A DNA stretch of 64,000 nucleotides from Coprococcus comes ATCC 27758 (GTDB lineage: Bacteria; Bacillota; Clostridia; Lachnospirales; Lachnospiraceae), in NCBI RefSeq assembly GCF_025149785.1, contig NZ_CP102277.1, forward strand, positions 1,984,001 through 2,048,000, given 5' to 3'. A model generated the notes under the pieces. It was not told the origin of the DNA, did no database searches, and saw nothing but the letters and a program-made list of their open reading frames with translations. Below are positions 55,667-64,000 of this stretch, piece after piece. Numbering within the stretch: position 1 is the first letter of the stretch; each line of letters begins with the position of its first letter. The translations under genes were made by a program, and so were the position numbers.

Positions 55667-56037
55667 TTGTTTTCCTTTCTGCCTGCTCCATCAATCAGGT
55701 TATAACTCATATCCAAAAAGTCCAGTATCTTTGCTTCACTGACCGAACCATCCAGTAAAACTGTGATCCAGTGCTGCTTGTTCATATGGTATCCGGGTAA
55801 AAATCCATAAGTCTGAATAAGCATATTTGTCATGTCCGGATCACACTTTACGTCCATAATATCAACCGGCTCTTTTCCATCTAATCCCAGTTTCGATTTT
55901 TCAACCGTCATGATCACTGCATACCATTTCCCATTTTTATGCCGGAGTACTGCACTGTCCGGTAGTTTACTCCATAAATATTCCGGAATTGTGCCATACT
56001 TTTTCTGCACATATTCAAAAATTTCTTCTTTGTTCAC
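55663..56037 (-). CDS. MmcQ/YjbR family protein
   Basis: A 124-residue protein of the MmcQ/YjbR family, a small alpha/beta fold also called DNA-binding YjbR. Visible family sequence includes LRHKNGKWYAVIMTV, DIMDVKCDPDMTNML and GFLPGYHMNKQHWITVLLDG, then the helix DMSYNLI. The function is unknown; DNA binding is suggested by structure of relatives only. It is joined by ATGA overlap to the flavodoxin gene. Confidence 0.85.
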   Translation of the reverse strand: MNKEEIFEYVQKKYGTIPEYLWSKLPDSAVLRHKNGKWYAVIMTVEKSKLGLDGKEPVDIMDVKCDPDMTNMLIQTYGFLPGYHMNKQHWITVLLDGSVSEAKILDFLDMSYNLIDGAGRKENK

Positions 56038-56078
56038 GATCTATTCAACTCCTGATTCTTCTGTTATCCTGCCCTAAA

Positions 56079-56107
56079 TTGAAAAAGCGCTGAATGTAAC
56101 GATTATA
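56079..56107 (+). promoter_or_regulatory. Orphan plus-strand promoter
   Basis: TTGAAA (56079-56084), 17-bp spacer, ATTATA (56102-56107), divergent from the MmcQ gene. Downstream come GGAG and ATG 56136, but the frame soon runs antisense to the YccF gene; the nearby hairpin GAAGAG-ATGC-CTCTTC lies at 56168-56183. Either a short RNA or the head of a lost gene. Confidence 0.4.
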
Positions 56108-56162
56108 CTGCCTCTCACAGAAAGGAGAAACTGCAATGGCTGAGAGAAAGAACCAACTCTTT

Positions 56163-56190
56163 AAAAAGAAGAGATGCCTCTTCTCTTTCC
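56163..56190 (-). terminator. Terminator after the YccF-type gene
   Basis: On minus AGAAGAG-GCAT-CTCTTCT followed by TTTTAAAG. Located 20 bp after the stop codon. Confidence 0.7.
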
Positions 56191-56210
56191 ATCTAATCTA
56201 TTTTCTCGCT

Positions 56211-56573
56211 CTACCCTATCACACTTGCACCAAATGGCATGAAAGAAAGTCTTGCCATTTTAAAAAACTGCTTTCCAAATGGAATTCCAACAATCGTAAT
56301 GCACCAAAGAAAACCAATTATCAGGTTTCCCAATGCCATTTCCCAGCCAAAGAACAGGATCCAGATTAAATTTACCAAAAATGAGAACATTCCATTTCCA
56401 TACACAATTTCTTTTCCAAAAGGCCAGAATGCTAGAGATGCAAATTTAAAACATTGCAGTCCCACTGGGATTCCAATGATTGTAATACACCATATGCATC
56501 CCGCAAAAATCCATGCTAGTCCACCCAACACTCCTCCAAATATAAACCAGAGAATATTTCCTAATGTTCTCAT
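56211..56573 (-). CDS. YccF domain inner-membrane protein
   Basis: A 120-residue membrane protein with two similar halves: GGVLGGLAWIFAGCIWCITIIG then GIPVGLQCFKFASLAFWPFG, and later MALGNLIIGFLWCITIVG with GIPFGKQFFKMARLSFMPFG. This internal duplication is the YccF signature. Function is not established. Its start overlaps the stop of the upstream DUF188 gene by 4 bp. Confidence 0.88.
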   Translation of the reverse strand: MRTLGNILWFIFGGVLGGLAWIFAGCIWCITIIGIPVGLQCFKFASLAFWPFGKEIVYGNGMFSFLVNLIWILFFGWEMALGNLIIGFLWCITIVGIPFGKQFFKMARLSFMPFGASVIG

Positions 56574-57064
56574 AAGTGCATCTCCCCTATCTCCATTGTT
56601 TTAGTATTCTTTTGAAATTTCTCCTGTACCATCATGAGCATTTTTTCAAAAGACTGTGCAAACCTTACATCATCTTCTTCTGTTCGTTTTTTCGGTCCCT
56701 TGATATGATTCTTATGGGAACTTCTTCTGGCTTTTTTATTCAAATGACGTTCCATGAGCATCTGATCAATATTGTCATTCGTGTACCATTTGCCCGATTG
56801 ATGAATGGCATATGCACCTTTTCCTAGTGCCATTGCTGCAACACCATAGTCCTGTGATACGACAATATCTCCTTTATGGCAGATACTAATCAGTTTATAA
56901 TCTACTGCATCTGCTCCTGCCCCTACTACAATCACTTCGCTATAATCAGAATACAAAATATGATTTGTATCACACAGCAATGTAGTTGGAATATTATATT
57001 TCTCTGCTATTGTCTCGATAATACCTACTACCGGACATGCATCTGCATCTACAAATATCTGCAC
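56570..57064 (-). CDS. DUF188 (YaiI/YqxD) family protein
   Basis: A 164-residue protein of the UPF0178 family, a PIN-like/NYN-related fold. It starts MQIFVDADACPVVGIIETIAE, with the acidic residues typical of the metal site, then GADAVDYKLISICHKGDIVVSQDYGVAA and the C-terminal NKKARRSSHKNHIKGPKKRT. A nuclease role is possible from the fold but unproven. Overlaps the YccF-type gene (ATGA). Confidence 0.9.
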   Translation of the reverse strand: MQIFVDADACPVVGIIETIAEKYNIPTTLLCDTNHILYSDYSEVIVVGAGADAVDYKLISICHKGDIVVSQDYGVAAMALGKGAYAIHQSGKWYTNDNIDQMLMERHLNKKARRSSHKNHIKGPKKRTEEDDVRFAQSFEKMLMMVQEKFQKNTKTMEIGEMHL

Positions 57065-57119
57065 TAGTGCCTCTCCATTTCTTTTTATATCTAAAATCTA
57101 CTACAATAGAATTATACCA

Positions 57120-57431
57120 CTATTCCCTCTTTTCACCAAACACTATTCTAGCACCACATCCCGCCGCTGACACTCTCATAGCAGAACCATTCCCATAACT
57201 TCCGTATGGCTTAGGATTTCTTTCTCTAAACCAATACCTGAATCTTCCACCATAACCTGCATATGGATATCTTTTTCCCCAATCCTGCATGATAGTTACT
57301 ACCGTTTCTTCTATTTTCTTTACTGTAGCTTCCGTTCCGACTGCAAGAAGAGCTTCTCCAACTGCTATTGTCATAACAGAATCATCTGTAAAGCTACAGC
57401 CTTTACTAAACAAATCAAACTTTTTTGGTGA
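57120..57431 (-). pseudogene. ADP-ribosylglycohydrolase family remnant
   Basis: The minus frame contains PKKFDLFSKGCSFTDDSVMT, the metal-binding FTDDxxMT motif of the DraG/ADP-ribosylglycohydrolase family, and YGNGSAMRVSAAG, its second conserved motif. An in-frame TAA at 57432-57434 cuts off the N-terminus, and after the second motif the sequence goes off-family (GCGARIVFGEKRE) and stops. About 100 of roughly 250 or more residues remain. It cannot form the complete all-alpha active site, so it is most likely a decaying gene. Confidence 0.75.
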
Positions 57432-57472
57432 TTAACTAAAATTAGTCAATTCTTACCCGTTTTTTATTTTTC

Positions 57473-57511
57473 AAAAAAGCATCCATTTTCCTTATAAAAC
57501 GGTTGCTTTTT
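57473..57511. terminator. Symmetric hairpin overlapping the regulator promoter
   Basis: AAAAAAGCATCC and GGTTGCTTTTT pair with one mismatch around a 16-nt loop. It can end transcripts from either side; its right arm contains the -35 of the downstream promoter. Confidence 0.6.
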
Positions 57512-57573
57512 CTCTAAACTATAGTATAATAAACCTTGTCGTGTGTATAGAAATACTAAACTCTAGGTTTATT
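57503..57573 (+). promoter_or_regulatory. Promoter and inverted repeat upstream of the pot operon
   Basis: TTGCTT (57503-57508), 16-bp spacer, TATAAT (57525-57530). AATAAACCT (57528-57536), overlapping the -10, is repeated inverted as AGGTTTATT (57565-57573). This pair of sites is a candidate operator for the XRE regulator encoded next. Confidence 0.6.
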
Positions 57574-57610
57574 TTTATTTTTACAAACAATTTACAGAAA
57601 GGAGCTATTT

Positions 57611-58150
57611 ATGAACATCGGACAGAAAGTAAGGGAGCTCCGTATTGCGAAAAATCTTACCCAGGAAGAACTTGCAGACCGGAGTGAGCTTTCGAAGGGA
57701 TTCATTTCCCAGCTGGAACGGGATCTTACTTCTCCTTCTATCGCCACACTGGTTGATATTCTGCAGTGTCTCGGCACCAATCTGAATGAATTTTTCAGCG
57801 ATGACGAGGAAGAACAGGTTGTCTTCGGTGATGAGGATTATTTTGAAAAAAAGGATACTGATCTGAAGAATACGATTGAATGGATCATTCCGAATGCCCA
57901 GCGCAATATGATGGAACCGATCCGTCTTACCCTGGCTCCGGGCGGTGCAACCTACCCGGATCTTCCACACGAAGGTGAGGAATTCGGATACGTGCTTCAG
58001 GGTTCCGTCAAAATCCACGTAGGCAATAAGGTCTACAAAGCTAAAAAGGGAGAATCCTTTTATTTTACTCCCCACGCAAAGCATTATATAGAAGCATCGT
58101 CTTCTTCCGGGGCACGCCTGATCTGGGTCAGCACTCCCCCAAGTTTTTAA
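57611..58150 (+). CDS. XRE-cupin transcriptional regulator of the pot operon
   Basis: A 179-residue regulator. The N-terminal helix-turn-helix (MNIGQKVRELRIAKNLTQEE, then LADRSELSKGFISQLERD) is followed by a cupin domain (about 105-179) with PHEGEEFGYVLQGSVKIHVG, then FYFTPHAKHYIEA. The fold matches PuuR-like regulators that sense small polyamines or related amines. It begins the operon that carries potA, potB and potC-potD, 21 bp ahead, so it most likely controls polyamine uptake. AAAGGAG precedes the ATG. Confidence 0.93.
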   Translation: MNIGQKVRELRIAKNLTQEELADRSELSKGFISQLERDLTSPSIATLVDILQCLGTNLNEFFSDDEEEQVVFGDEDYFEKKDTDLKNTIEWIIPNAQRNMMEPIRLTLAPGGATYPDLPHEGEEFGYVLQGSVKIHVGNKVYKAKKGESFYFTPHAKHYIEASSSSGARLIWVSTPPSF

Positions 58151-58171
58151 GTACACAGGAGGATTATACAT

Positions 58172-59245
58172 ATGCCAAACAAACTGATTGACATTGTTGG
58201 TGTTTCCAAATCATATGGAGACAATCTGGTTCTGGACGACCTGAACCTTTATATCAGAGAAAATGAATTTCTCACACTTTTAGGACCTAGCGGCTGCGGA
58301 AAGACAACGCTTCTGCGTATCCTCGGCGGATTCGAAAATCCGGACTCCGGAAAAGTAATTTTCGATGGAAAGGACATTACATCCCTTGCACCGAATAAAC
58401 GGCAACTCAACACTGTTTTCCAGAAATATGCGCTTTTCACCCATATGACCATTGCTGAAAATATTGCTTTTGGTCTGAAGATCAAAGGGAAATCAAAATC
58501 TTACATCGATGATAAGATTCATTATGCATTAAAACTGGTCAATCTGGAAGGTTACCAGAACCGTTATCCGGATTCTTTAAGTGGGGGGCAGCAGCAGCGT
58601 ATTGCCATCGCCCGCGCCATTGTAAATGAACCAAAAGTTCTTCTTCTGGATGAACCTCTCGGTGCCCTGGATTTAAAGCTCCGCCAGGACATGCAGTATG
58701 AACTGATCCGTTTAAAAAATGAGCTGGGAATTACATTTATCTACGTTACCCACGATCAGGAAGAAGCTCTCACCATGTCTGACACGATTGTTGTCATGAA
58801 TCAGGGATACATCCAGCAGATCGGTACACCGGAAGATATCTACAACGAGCCGGAAAATGCTTTCGTAGCCGACTTCATTGGCGATAGCAACATTTTCAAT
58901 GCCATCATGGTACGCGATAAGCTGGTCAATATTGTCGGTGCCGAATTCCCGTGTGTGGATACCGGATTCGGAACCAACAAACCGGTCGATGCGGTCATCC
59001 GTCCGGAGGACATCGATCTTGTAAAACCAGAAGAAGGTACATTAAAGGGTGTCGTTACCCATCTGATTTTCAAAGGAGTCCACTATGAAATGGAAGTCCT
59101 TGCCAACAACTATGAATGGCTGGTACACAGCACCGATATGTTCCCGGTTGGCACTGAGGTTGGAATCCATGTTGACCCGTTTGATATTCAGATCATGAAA
59201 AAACCAGAATCTGAAGATGAGGAGGCTGCAGGAATTGAAGAATAG
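58172..59245 (+). CDS. potA: Spermidine/putrescine ABC transporter ATP-binding protein
   Basis: A 357-residue ABC ATPase. Walker A is [16 protein letters not shown], signature [15 protein letters not shown], Walker [13 protein letters not shown], switch His in [16 protein letters not shown]-terminal TOBE-like regulatory domain (about 240-345) follows. The PotA identity rests on the operon: two polyamine-type permeases and a PotD domain follow. Two energy domains per transporter would be used as a homodimer. Confidence 0.95.
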   Translation: MPNKLIDIVGVSKSYGDNLVLDDLNLYIRENEFLTLLGPSGCGKTTLLRILGGFENPDSGKVIFDGKDITSLAPNKRQLNTVFQKYALFTHMTIAENIAFGLKIKGKSKSYIDDKIHYALKLVNLEGYQNRYPDSLSGGQQQRIAIARAIVNEPKVLLLDEPLGALDLKLRQDMQYELIRLKNELGITFIYVTHDQEEALTMSDTIVVMNQGYIQQIGTPEDIYNEPENAFVADFIGDSNIFNAIMVRDKLVNIVGAEFPCVDTGFGTNKPVDAVIRPEDIDLVKPEEGTLKGVVTHLIFKGVHYEMEVLANNYEWLVHSTDMFPVGTEVGIHVDPFDIQIMKKPESEDEEAAGIEE

Positions 59246-60053
59246 CAAACGTCTCCTGGCAGGGCCATACCTTTTCTGGGCAGTTTCTTTCATTATCATT
59301 CCTCTGATCATGATCTTCTATTATGGTCTGACTGACAATGACGGAAAATTCACCTGGATGAACCTTGCCAAAATCACAACACCTGAGAATTTAAAGGCTC
59401 TGGGGCTTGCACTTCTGCTTGCATTTGTCAGCACAGTGATCTGCCTGATCCTTGCCTATCCTCTGGCAATGATCCTTGTCGGAAGAAATGTAAACCAGTC
59501 CAGCTTCGTAGTACTTGTTTTCATCCTTCCGATGTGGATGAACTTTCTGCTCAGAACTCTTGCATGGCAGAACCTCCTGGAGAAAAACGGTGTCATCAAC
59601 TCCGTTCTCCATTTCTTCGGGCTGCCTTCATGGAACATTATCAACACACCGACAGCGATCATCCTCGGTATGGTCTACAACTTCCTGCCGTTCATGGTGC
59701 TGCCGATTTACAATGTACTTGTAAAGATTGACAAAGATGTTATTTCCGCAGCCAGAGATCTCGGTGCCGGAAATATCCAGACATTTACCAAGATCATCCT
59801 TCCGCTTAGTGTTCCGGGTATCATCAGTGGAATCACTATGGTATTTGTACCTGCACTTACAACCTTCGTCATTTCCAACCTCCTCGGTGGAAGCAAGATC
59901 CTTCTGATCGGAAATGTCATCGAACAGGAATTCCAGCAGGGAAGCAACTGGCATGTAGGAAGTGGACTTTCACTTGTCCTGATGATCTTCATCATTGCAA
60001 GTATGGCTCTGATCGCCAAATACGATAAAGACGGGGAGGGCACAGCATTCTAA
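59235..60053 (+). CDS. potB: Spermidine/putrescine ABC transporter permease PotB
   Basis: A 272-residue membrane permease with six hydrophobic segments. The EAA loop that docks to PotA is [21 protein letters not shown] place the start at TTG 59235, where GGAGG (59221-59225) is 9 nt upstream and the product opens [15 protein letters not shown], as PotB proteins do; the ATG at 59217 lacks a site. It overlaps potA by 11 bp and potC-potD by 1 nt. Confidence 0.93.
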   Translation: MKNSKRLLAGPYLFWAVSFIIIPLIMIFYYGLTDNDGKFTWMNLAKITTPENLKALGLALLLAFVSTVICLILAYPLAMILVGRNVNQSSFVVLVFILPMWMNFLLRTLAWQNLLEKNGVINSVLHFFGLPSWNIINTPTAIILGMVYNFLPFMVLPIYNVLVKIDKDVISAARDLGAGNIQTFTKIILPLSVPGIISGITMVFVPALTTFVISNLLGGSKILLIGNVIEQEFQQGSNWHVGSGLSLVLMIFIIASMALIAKYDKDGEGTAF

Positions 60054-61936
60054 TGAAAAAGAAATTACAGAATTTATATTTACTGCTAATCGTGATCTTC
60101 CTCTATGCTCCGATCATGACACTGATGGTTCTGTCCTTTAACAGTTCCAGAACCCGTGCCAAATGGGGCGGATTTACCGGAAAATGGTATGTATCCCTTT
60201 TCCAGGATGAAGCGATCATGAGCACCTTATACAACACCCTGATCATCGCACTTCTTTCTGCGCTGATTGCAACCGTGATCGGAACTTTGGCTTCCATTGG
60301 AATCCAGAGTATGAACCGCAAATTCCGTACCTTTATGCTGGGTGTCACCAACATTCCGATGCTGAACGCAGATATTGTGACTGGTGTATCTATGATGCTG
60401 CTGTTCATCGCATTCCGTATGACCATGGGATTTACGACAATCCTGATCGCACATATTACCTTTAATATCCCATACGTCATTTTAAGCGTCATGCCAAAAC
60501 TAAAGCAGACCAACCGGCGGACCTATGAAGCCGCACTGGATCTGGGTGCCTCCCCGATCTACGCTTTTTTCAAAGTCGTATTTCCGGATATCCTTCCAGG
60601 AATTCTTTCCGGTTTCCTGCTTGCATTTACCATGTCGTTGGATGATTTTGTGATCACCCACTTTACCAAAGGACCTGGAATCGATACCCTGTCCACCAAA
60701 ATTTACAGTGAAGTACGAAAAGGAATCCGTCCGGAAATTTACGCACTCTCAACGATCATGTTTGTAACGGTGCTCTTCCTTCTCTTCCTGGTCAATTTAA
60801 AACCGGAAAAAGAAGTTCACGAAAAAGGCGGCACGATCCGCAAGCCATCCCGTGCACGCCACACGATGCGTCTTATCGTAACACGTGTCGTACCGGCACT
60901 GCTCGTGATCGTCATTACAGCCGGAGGATTTTTCTACAATTCAAAGACAAAGATTTCCGGCGCCGAAAAGGTAATTGTCTACAACTGGGGCGAATATCTG
61001 GACCCGGATGTCCTGGATATCTTTGAAGAAGAAACCGGTATCCAGGTAGTTTATGAAGAATACGAAACCAATGAGATCATGTACCCGAAGGTGCAGTCCG
61101 GCGCCATTTCCTACGATGTGGTCTGCCCTTCTGACTATATGATCCAGCGTATGATTGAGAATGATCTCCTCGCCGAGATCAACTGGGATAATATTCCGAA
61201 TATCAAAAATATTGGACAGACTTACATGGATCAGTCCAAAGCATTTGATCCGGAAAATAAATACTCTGTTCCTTATTGCTGGGGAACTGTCGGGATCCTT
61301 TACAACAAAACCATGGTAGACGAACCAATTGATTCCTGGTCTGTTCTCTGGGATCCAAAGTACAAGGACAGCATTCTGATGCAGGACAGCGTCCGCGATG
61401 CATTCGGTGTTACCTTAAAATATCTTGGATATTCCCTGAACTCAACCGACCTGGACGAGCTGAACGAAGCGAAGAATCTTCTGATCAAACAGAAACCACT
61501 GGTTCAGGCATACGTCGTTGACCAGGTGCGTGACAAGATGATCGGAAACGAAGCAGCCATCGGTGTTATTTACTCCGGTGAAGCCATTTACACACAAAAA
61601 GAAAATCCAAACCTGGAATACGTGATCCCGAAAGAAGGATCCAATATCTGGATCGACTCCTGGGTAATTCCGAAGAATGCAGAGCATAAGGAAAATGCAG
61701 AAAAGTTCATCAACTTCCTCTGCCGTCCGGACATCGCACTGAAGAACTTTGAGTACATCACCTACTCGACTCCAAATGAAGCAGCACGGGAACTGATTGA
61801 AGACGAGTCCATCCGCAACAGCAAGATTGCATTCCCGGATGCAAGCGAGCTCTCCGGATGTGAGACCTTCAAATTCCTTGGAGATAAAAACGATGCTGTC
61901 TACAATGAATTATGGCGGGAAGTGAAATCAAAGTAA
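60053..61936 (+). CDS. potC: PotC permease fused to PotD substrate-binding protein
   Basis: A 627-residue fusion. Residues 1-250 are a PotC-type permease with the EAA loop EAALDLGASPIYAFFKVVFP. An additional transmembrane segment, about 274-294, then places a PotD-like binding domain (305-627) on the outside: VIVYNWGEYLDPDVLDIFEE, then YDVVCPSDYMIQRM and VIPKEGSNIWIDSW. The binding protein thus needs no lipid anchor. Asp/Glu and aromatic residues of PotD polyamine sites seem present. Similar fusions are known from other Firmicutes. It starts in TAATG with potB and ends in TAATG with the RluA gene. Confidence 0.95.
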   Translation: MKKKLQNLYLLLIVIFLYAPIMTLMVLSFNSSRTRAKWGGFTGKWYVSLFQDEAIMSTLYNTLIIALLSALIATVIGTLASIGIQSMNRKFRTFMLGVTNIPMLNADIVTGVSMMLLFIAFRMTMGFTTILIAHITFNIPYVILSVMPKLKQTNRRTYEAALDLGASPIYAFFKVVFPDILPGILSGFLLAFTMSLDDFVITHFTKGPGIDTLSTKIYSEVRKGIRPEIYALSTIMFVTVLFLLFLVNLKPEKEVHEKGGTIRKPSRARHTMRLIVTRVVPALLVIVITAGGFFYNSKTKISGAEKVIVYNWGEYLDPDVLDIFEEETGIQVVYEEYETNEIMYPKVQSGAISYDVVCPSDYMIQRMIENDLLAEINWDNIPNIKNIGQTYMDQSKAFDPENKYSVPYCWGTVGILYNKTMVDEPIDSWSVLWDPKYKDSILMQDSVRDAFGVTLKYLGYSLNSTDLDELNEAKNLLIKQKPLVQAYVVDQVRDKMIGNEAAIGVIYSGEAIYTQKENPNLEYVIPKEGSNIWIDSWVIPKNAEHKENAEKFINFLCRPDIALKNFEYITYSTPNEAARELIEDESIRNSKIAFPDASELSGCETFKFLGDKNDAVYNELWREVKSK

Positions 61937-62820
61937 TGTGGGAAAGAATTCTGAATTATACAATAACCGAACAGAAAACTTCCAATATCCATGAGTTTTT
62001 AAAAGCTCATGGATATTCTTCTTCTCTGATCCGGGCAATCAAAGAAGATACGGAAGGAATCCGTCTGAACGGGGAACCGGTACTGGCACGCACCCTTCTT
62101 ACTCCCGGCGACCAGCTTGCCATCCGGATTACCGAAACAAAATTCTCCGAAAATATTGTTCCGTCAGATCTGCCTCTTTCGATCGTATATGAAGATCCGG
62201 ACCTGCTGGTCATCAATAAACCTGCCGGAATGCCAATTCACCCTTCCCAGGGAAATTATGACAACACACTTGCCAATGCCTGTGCCTGGTATTTCAAAGA
62301 GAAAGGCGAGCCTTTTGTCTACCGCTGCATTAACCGGCTTGACCGGGACACCACCGGTCTTCTGATCATTGCCCGGCATCTTTACAGTGCCTCTCTCCTC
62401 TCTGCCATGATGGCACGCCGGGAAATCCACCGGGAATATCTGGCACTTGCCACGGGAATCGTCCCGGAAGACGGAATCATCACTGCTCCAATTGCCAGAA
62501 AAGAGGGTTCTACCATCGAGCGCATGGTCGATTTTAAACATGGTGAATATGCCTGCACCCATTATCGCAGGATTTCCATCACAAATACAGATCCGGTCTA
62601 CTCTCTGGTTGCCTTAAAGCTGGATACCGGACGCACTCATCAGATCCGGGTGCATATGAATTACATCGGTCATCCGCTTCCGGGAGATTTTCTCTATAAT
62701 CCGGATTACAGCCATATCAGCCGTCAGGCACTGCACTCACATCATCTGCGTTTCCGGCATCCAATCACAGGAGAAGAAATGCATTTCACAGCGCCTGTGC
62801 CTGAAGATATGTTACTCTGA
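61936..62820 (+). CDS. RluA family pseudouridine synthase
   Basis: A 294-residue enzyme that isomerises uridines in rRNA or tRNA. The catalytic Asp lies in INRLDRDTTGLLIIAR. Other motifs: VINKPAGMPIHPSQG and, for RNA binding, LDTGRTHQIRVHMNYIGHPLPGD in part (TGRTHQIRVHM). An N-terminal S4-like segment (SSLIRAIKEDTEGIRLNG) is present. The target uridine is unknown. ATG 61936 overlaps the stop of the potC-potD gene (TAATG); the longer frame from 61912 has no ribosome site. It is probably in the pot transcript by position only. Confidence 0.9.
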   Translation: MWERILNYTITEQKTSNIHEFLKAHGYSSSLIRAIKEDTEGIRLNGEPVLARTLLTPGDQLAIRITETKFSENIVPSDLPLSIVYEDPDLLVINKPAGMPIHPSQGNYDNTLANACAWYFKEKGEPFVYRCINRLDRDTTGLLIIARHLYSASLLSAMMARREIHREYLALATGIVPEDGIITAPIARKEGSTIERMVDFKHGEYACTHYRRISITNTDPVYSLVALKLDTGRTHQIRVHMNYIGHPLPGDFLYNPDYSHISRQALHSHHLRFRHPITGEEMHFTAPVPEDMLL

Positions 62821-62902
62821 TAAATATATTTAAGTGATCCCCTTCCCCGGCACATAATACTCTTTTTATGGAAGAATTTTCCATATGTATTTTCCGGTCA
62901 AA

Positions 62903-62970
62903 CAGAAGAAGAGCTCCTGAGAGAACAAAGATATTCATTCTCCCAGAAGCTCTTCTTCTGTTTATTTCTT
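62903..62970. terminator. Terminator between the RluA gene and the nucleoside kinase
   Basis: CAGAAGAAGAGCT (62903-62915) pairs perfectly with AGCTCTTCTTCTG (62948-62960), with an inner GAGAGAA/TTCTC, followed by TTTATTTCTT. It serves both converging genes. Nothing else was seen in 62821-63068. Confidence 0.8.
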
Positions 62971-63068
62971 ATTTCTGACGACGGATCACACTAAAAAAAC
63001 AGCGGAACGGATTCAAACTGCCTCTATAATCTATATCGCTCTCTTACCATGTGACCAGCTTCAACATT

Positions 63069-64000
63069 CTACAAATCGAAACATCCGCCTCCAATAAATT
63101 CCCTCAAAATCGAATTCTGCGGAACATACTCACTTCCGATCCCCACAAAATAATCCAGGAATTTGAGCAGTCTCTTCGCTTCCTGATATTCGGCGCAGTC
63201 CTTCTCAATTCCGAACAGGATCGGTTCTGCATAGGCTTTCAGAACTGCCAGCTCATAAAGAAGAGCTGAATTGAACATCACATCCGCGTCTTCCTGATAC
63301 GGGAAAATATTGTTCTCTTCCCCTCTTCGCACCGACTGCCACATAGCGATCGTCTGCTTTGCCGAAGTACCTCTGGTTCTTGCATCACGCACCATCCGGC
63401 GGATCAGACGTCCATCTGTTGATGCGATCCGGTTATGCTCATCGATATTCAGCTGGGTCAGTGCACTGATATAGATCTTGAATTTATTTTCTTTTGGCAG
63501 ATCATGGGTCAACGCATCATTCAGACAATGAATGCCTTCGATCACCAGAATATCCTGCTCACCAAGCTGCATATAATGTCCGTTATATTCCCGTTTTCCG
63601 GTCTTGAAATTGAACGTCGGAAGCTCAATCCGTTCTCCTGCAAGCAGCTTTTTCAGATCGTGATTAAAAAGTTCCACATCCAGTGCTTCCAAACACTCAT
63701 AATTCGGCTTTCCTTCTGCGTCCAGCGGTGTATCCACACGGTTCTTAAAGTAATCATCCACCGAAATCGGATGCGGGACCAGACCGCTTACCCGGAGCTG
63801 GATGGAAAGCCGTCTGGAAAATGTAGTCTTTCCTGACGAAGAAGGACCGGCGATCAAGACAAACTTTTTCTGCGGATTTCCTGCAATCTGCTCTGCGATC
63901 TGCGCAATCTTCTTCTCCTGCATTGCCTCCTGTACCAGAAGCAGTTCCTTTGGATTGGCGCTGCCGCCTGTCACATAATCATTCAGTGCCCCTACCGTTT
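63069..64000 (-). CDS. Uridine kinase-like nucleoside kinase (5' part cut by window edge)
   Basis: The C-terminal about 310 residues of a P-loop nucleoside kinase of the uridine kinase/phosphoribulokinase family. The Walker A is IAGPSSSGKTTFSRRL, followed by ISVDDYFKNRVDTP, then ILVIEGIHCLND and RRMVRDARTRGTSAKQT. The frame remains open to base 64000, reading TVGALNDYVTGGS, so the N-terminus lies outside. Such proteins in Clostridia are about 550 residues, with a TGS-like domain first. The protein ends IGGGCFDL. Function in pyrimidine salvage is inferred. Confidence 0.88.
   Translation of the reverse strand, partial: TVGALNDYVTGGSANPKELLLVQEAMQEKKIAQIAEQIAGNPQKKFVLIAGPSSSGKTTFSRRLSIQLRVSGLVPHPISVDDYFKNRVDTPLDAEGKPNYECLEALDVELFNHDLKKLLAGERIELPTFNFKTGKREYNGHYMQLGEQDILVIEGIHCLNDALTHDLPKENKFKIYISALTQLNIDEHNRIASTDGRLIRRMVRDARTRGTSAKQTIAMWQSVRRGEENNIFPYQEDADVMFNSALLYELAVLKAYAEPILFGIEKDCAEYQEAKRLLKFLDYFVGIGSEYVPQNSILREFIGGGCFDL

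Noticed and set aside
1-64000. CRISPR arrays, tRNA or rRNA genes, prophage, origin of replication
   Set aside because: None seen. Repeated spacer-repeat patterns, cloverleaf sequences, phage structural genes and DnaA-box clusters were looked for by eye only.

Overview
The window looks like chromosomal core sequence of a spore-forming, anaerobic Firmicute of the Lachnospiraceae type. This is an inference from gene content and order: sigK and spoIVA; the Clostridia-style cluster der-plsY-gpsA; ireB-ruvX-DUF1292; one RNase J; pyrB with a separate pyrI; a class A RNase P RNA; a T-box leader; and a polyamine transporter whose permease and binding protein are fused. No phage, plasmid or CRISPR signals were seen. 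Accessory DNA is limited to one shortened IS4-type element, a HicAB pair, a large palindromic element and a few gene relics.

Layout: 1-0.7 kb sigK. 0.75-7.9 kb (minus): ireB, ruvX and a DUF1292 protein, then rnj, then trmR, the U32 protein TrhP and a CPBP protease, with mtaB upstream. Together these handle tRNA wobble/37 modification and RNA decay. 8.0-8.3 kb: an HPr-like protein lacking the catalytic histidine. 8.4-15 kb (minus): a probable operon pheA, DUF815 ATPase, prmA, rsmE, cysteine desulfurase, thiI. 15.1-16.6 kb: pyrBI. 16.7-17.9 kb: an antiporter relic and a U32-like protein of unknown role. 18-22 kb (minus): spoIVA, a MogA-like protein, an MBL hydrolase, rnhA and rnpB. 22-28.6 kb: a CDF transporter, a P-type ATPase, gpsA, plsY, der. 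28.7-31 kb: prs, a 230-bp nested palindrome, hicAB.

30.9-42.8 kb is an amino-acid biosynthesis block, all on minus: aroE, a T-box with a likely Phe (UUC) specifier, aroF-aroB; then a GAPDH with an unusual cofactor-site sequence; then leuB-ilvD-ilvB-serC-serA behind one strong promoter. 42.9-49.4 kb: an NhaC-type antiporter and a maltodextrin/glycogen unit malQ-lacI-glgP with a LacI-type operator at the malQ promoter. 49.4-52.8 kb (minus): an L,D-transpeptidase, tgt, yajC. 53.1-54.2 kb: aroC. 54.4-55.2 kb: the IS4-derived element. 55.2-57.4 kb: small accessory genes and an ADP-ribosylglycohydrolase remnant. 57.6-62.8 kb: an XRE-cupin regulator, potA, potB, a potC-potD fusion and an RluA-family synthase. 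The right edge cuts a nucleoside kinase.

Most of the window is ordinary metabolism, and I do not see a clear undescribed multi-gene system. The most unusual items are the nested palindrome downstream of prs, the U32-like protein at 16944-17873, the His-less HPr-like protein, the GAPDH cofactor-site change, the malQ control region in which promoter, palindrome and operator overlap, and a possible short transcript divergent from the MmcQ gene. All calls come from reading the sequence; no database search was run.
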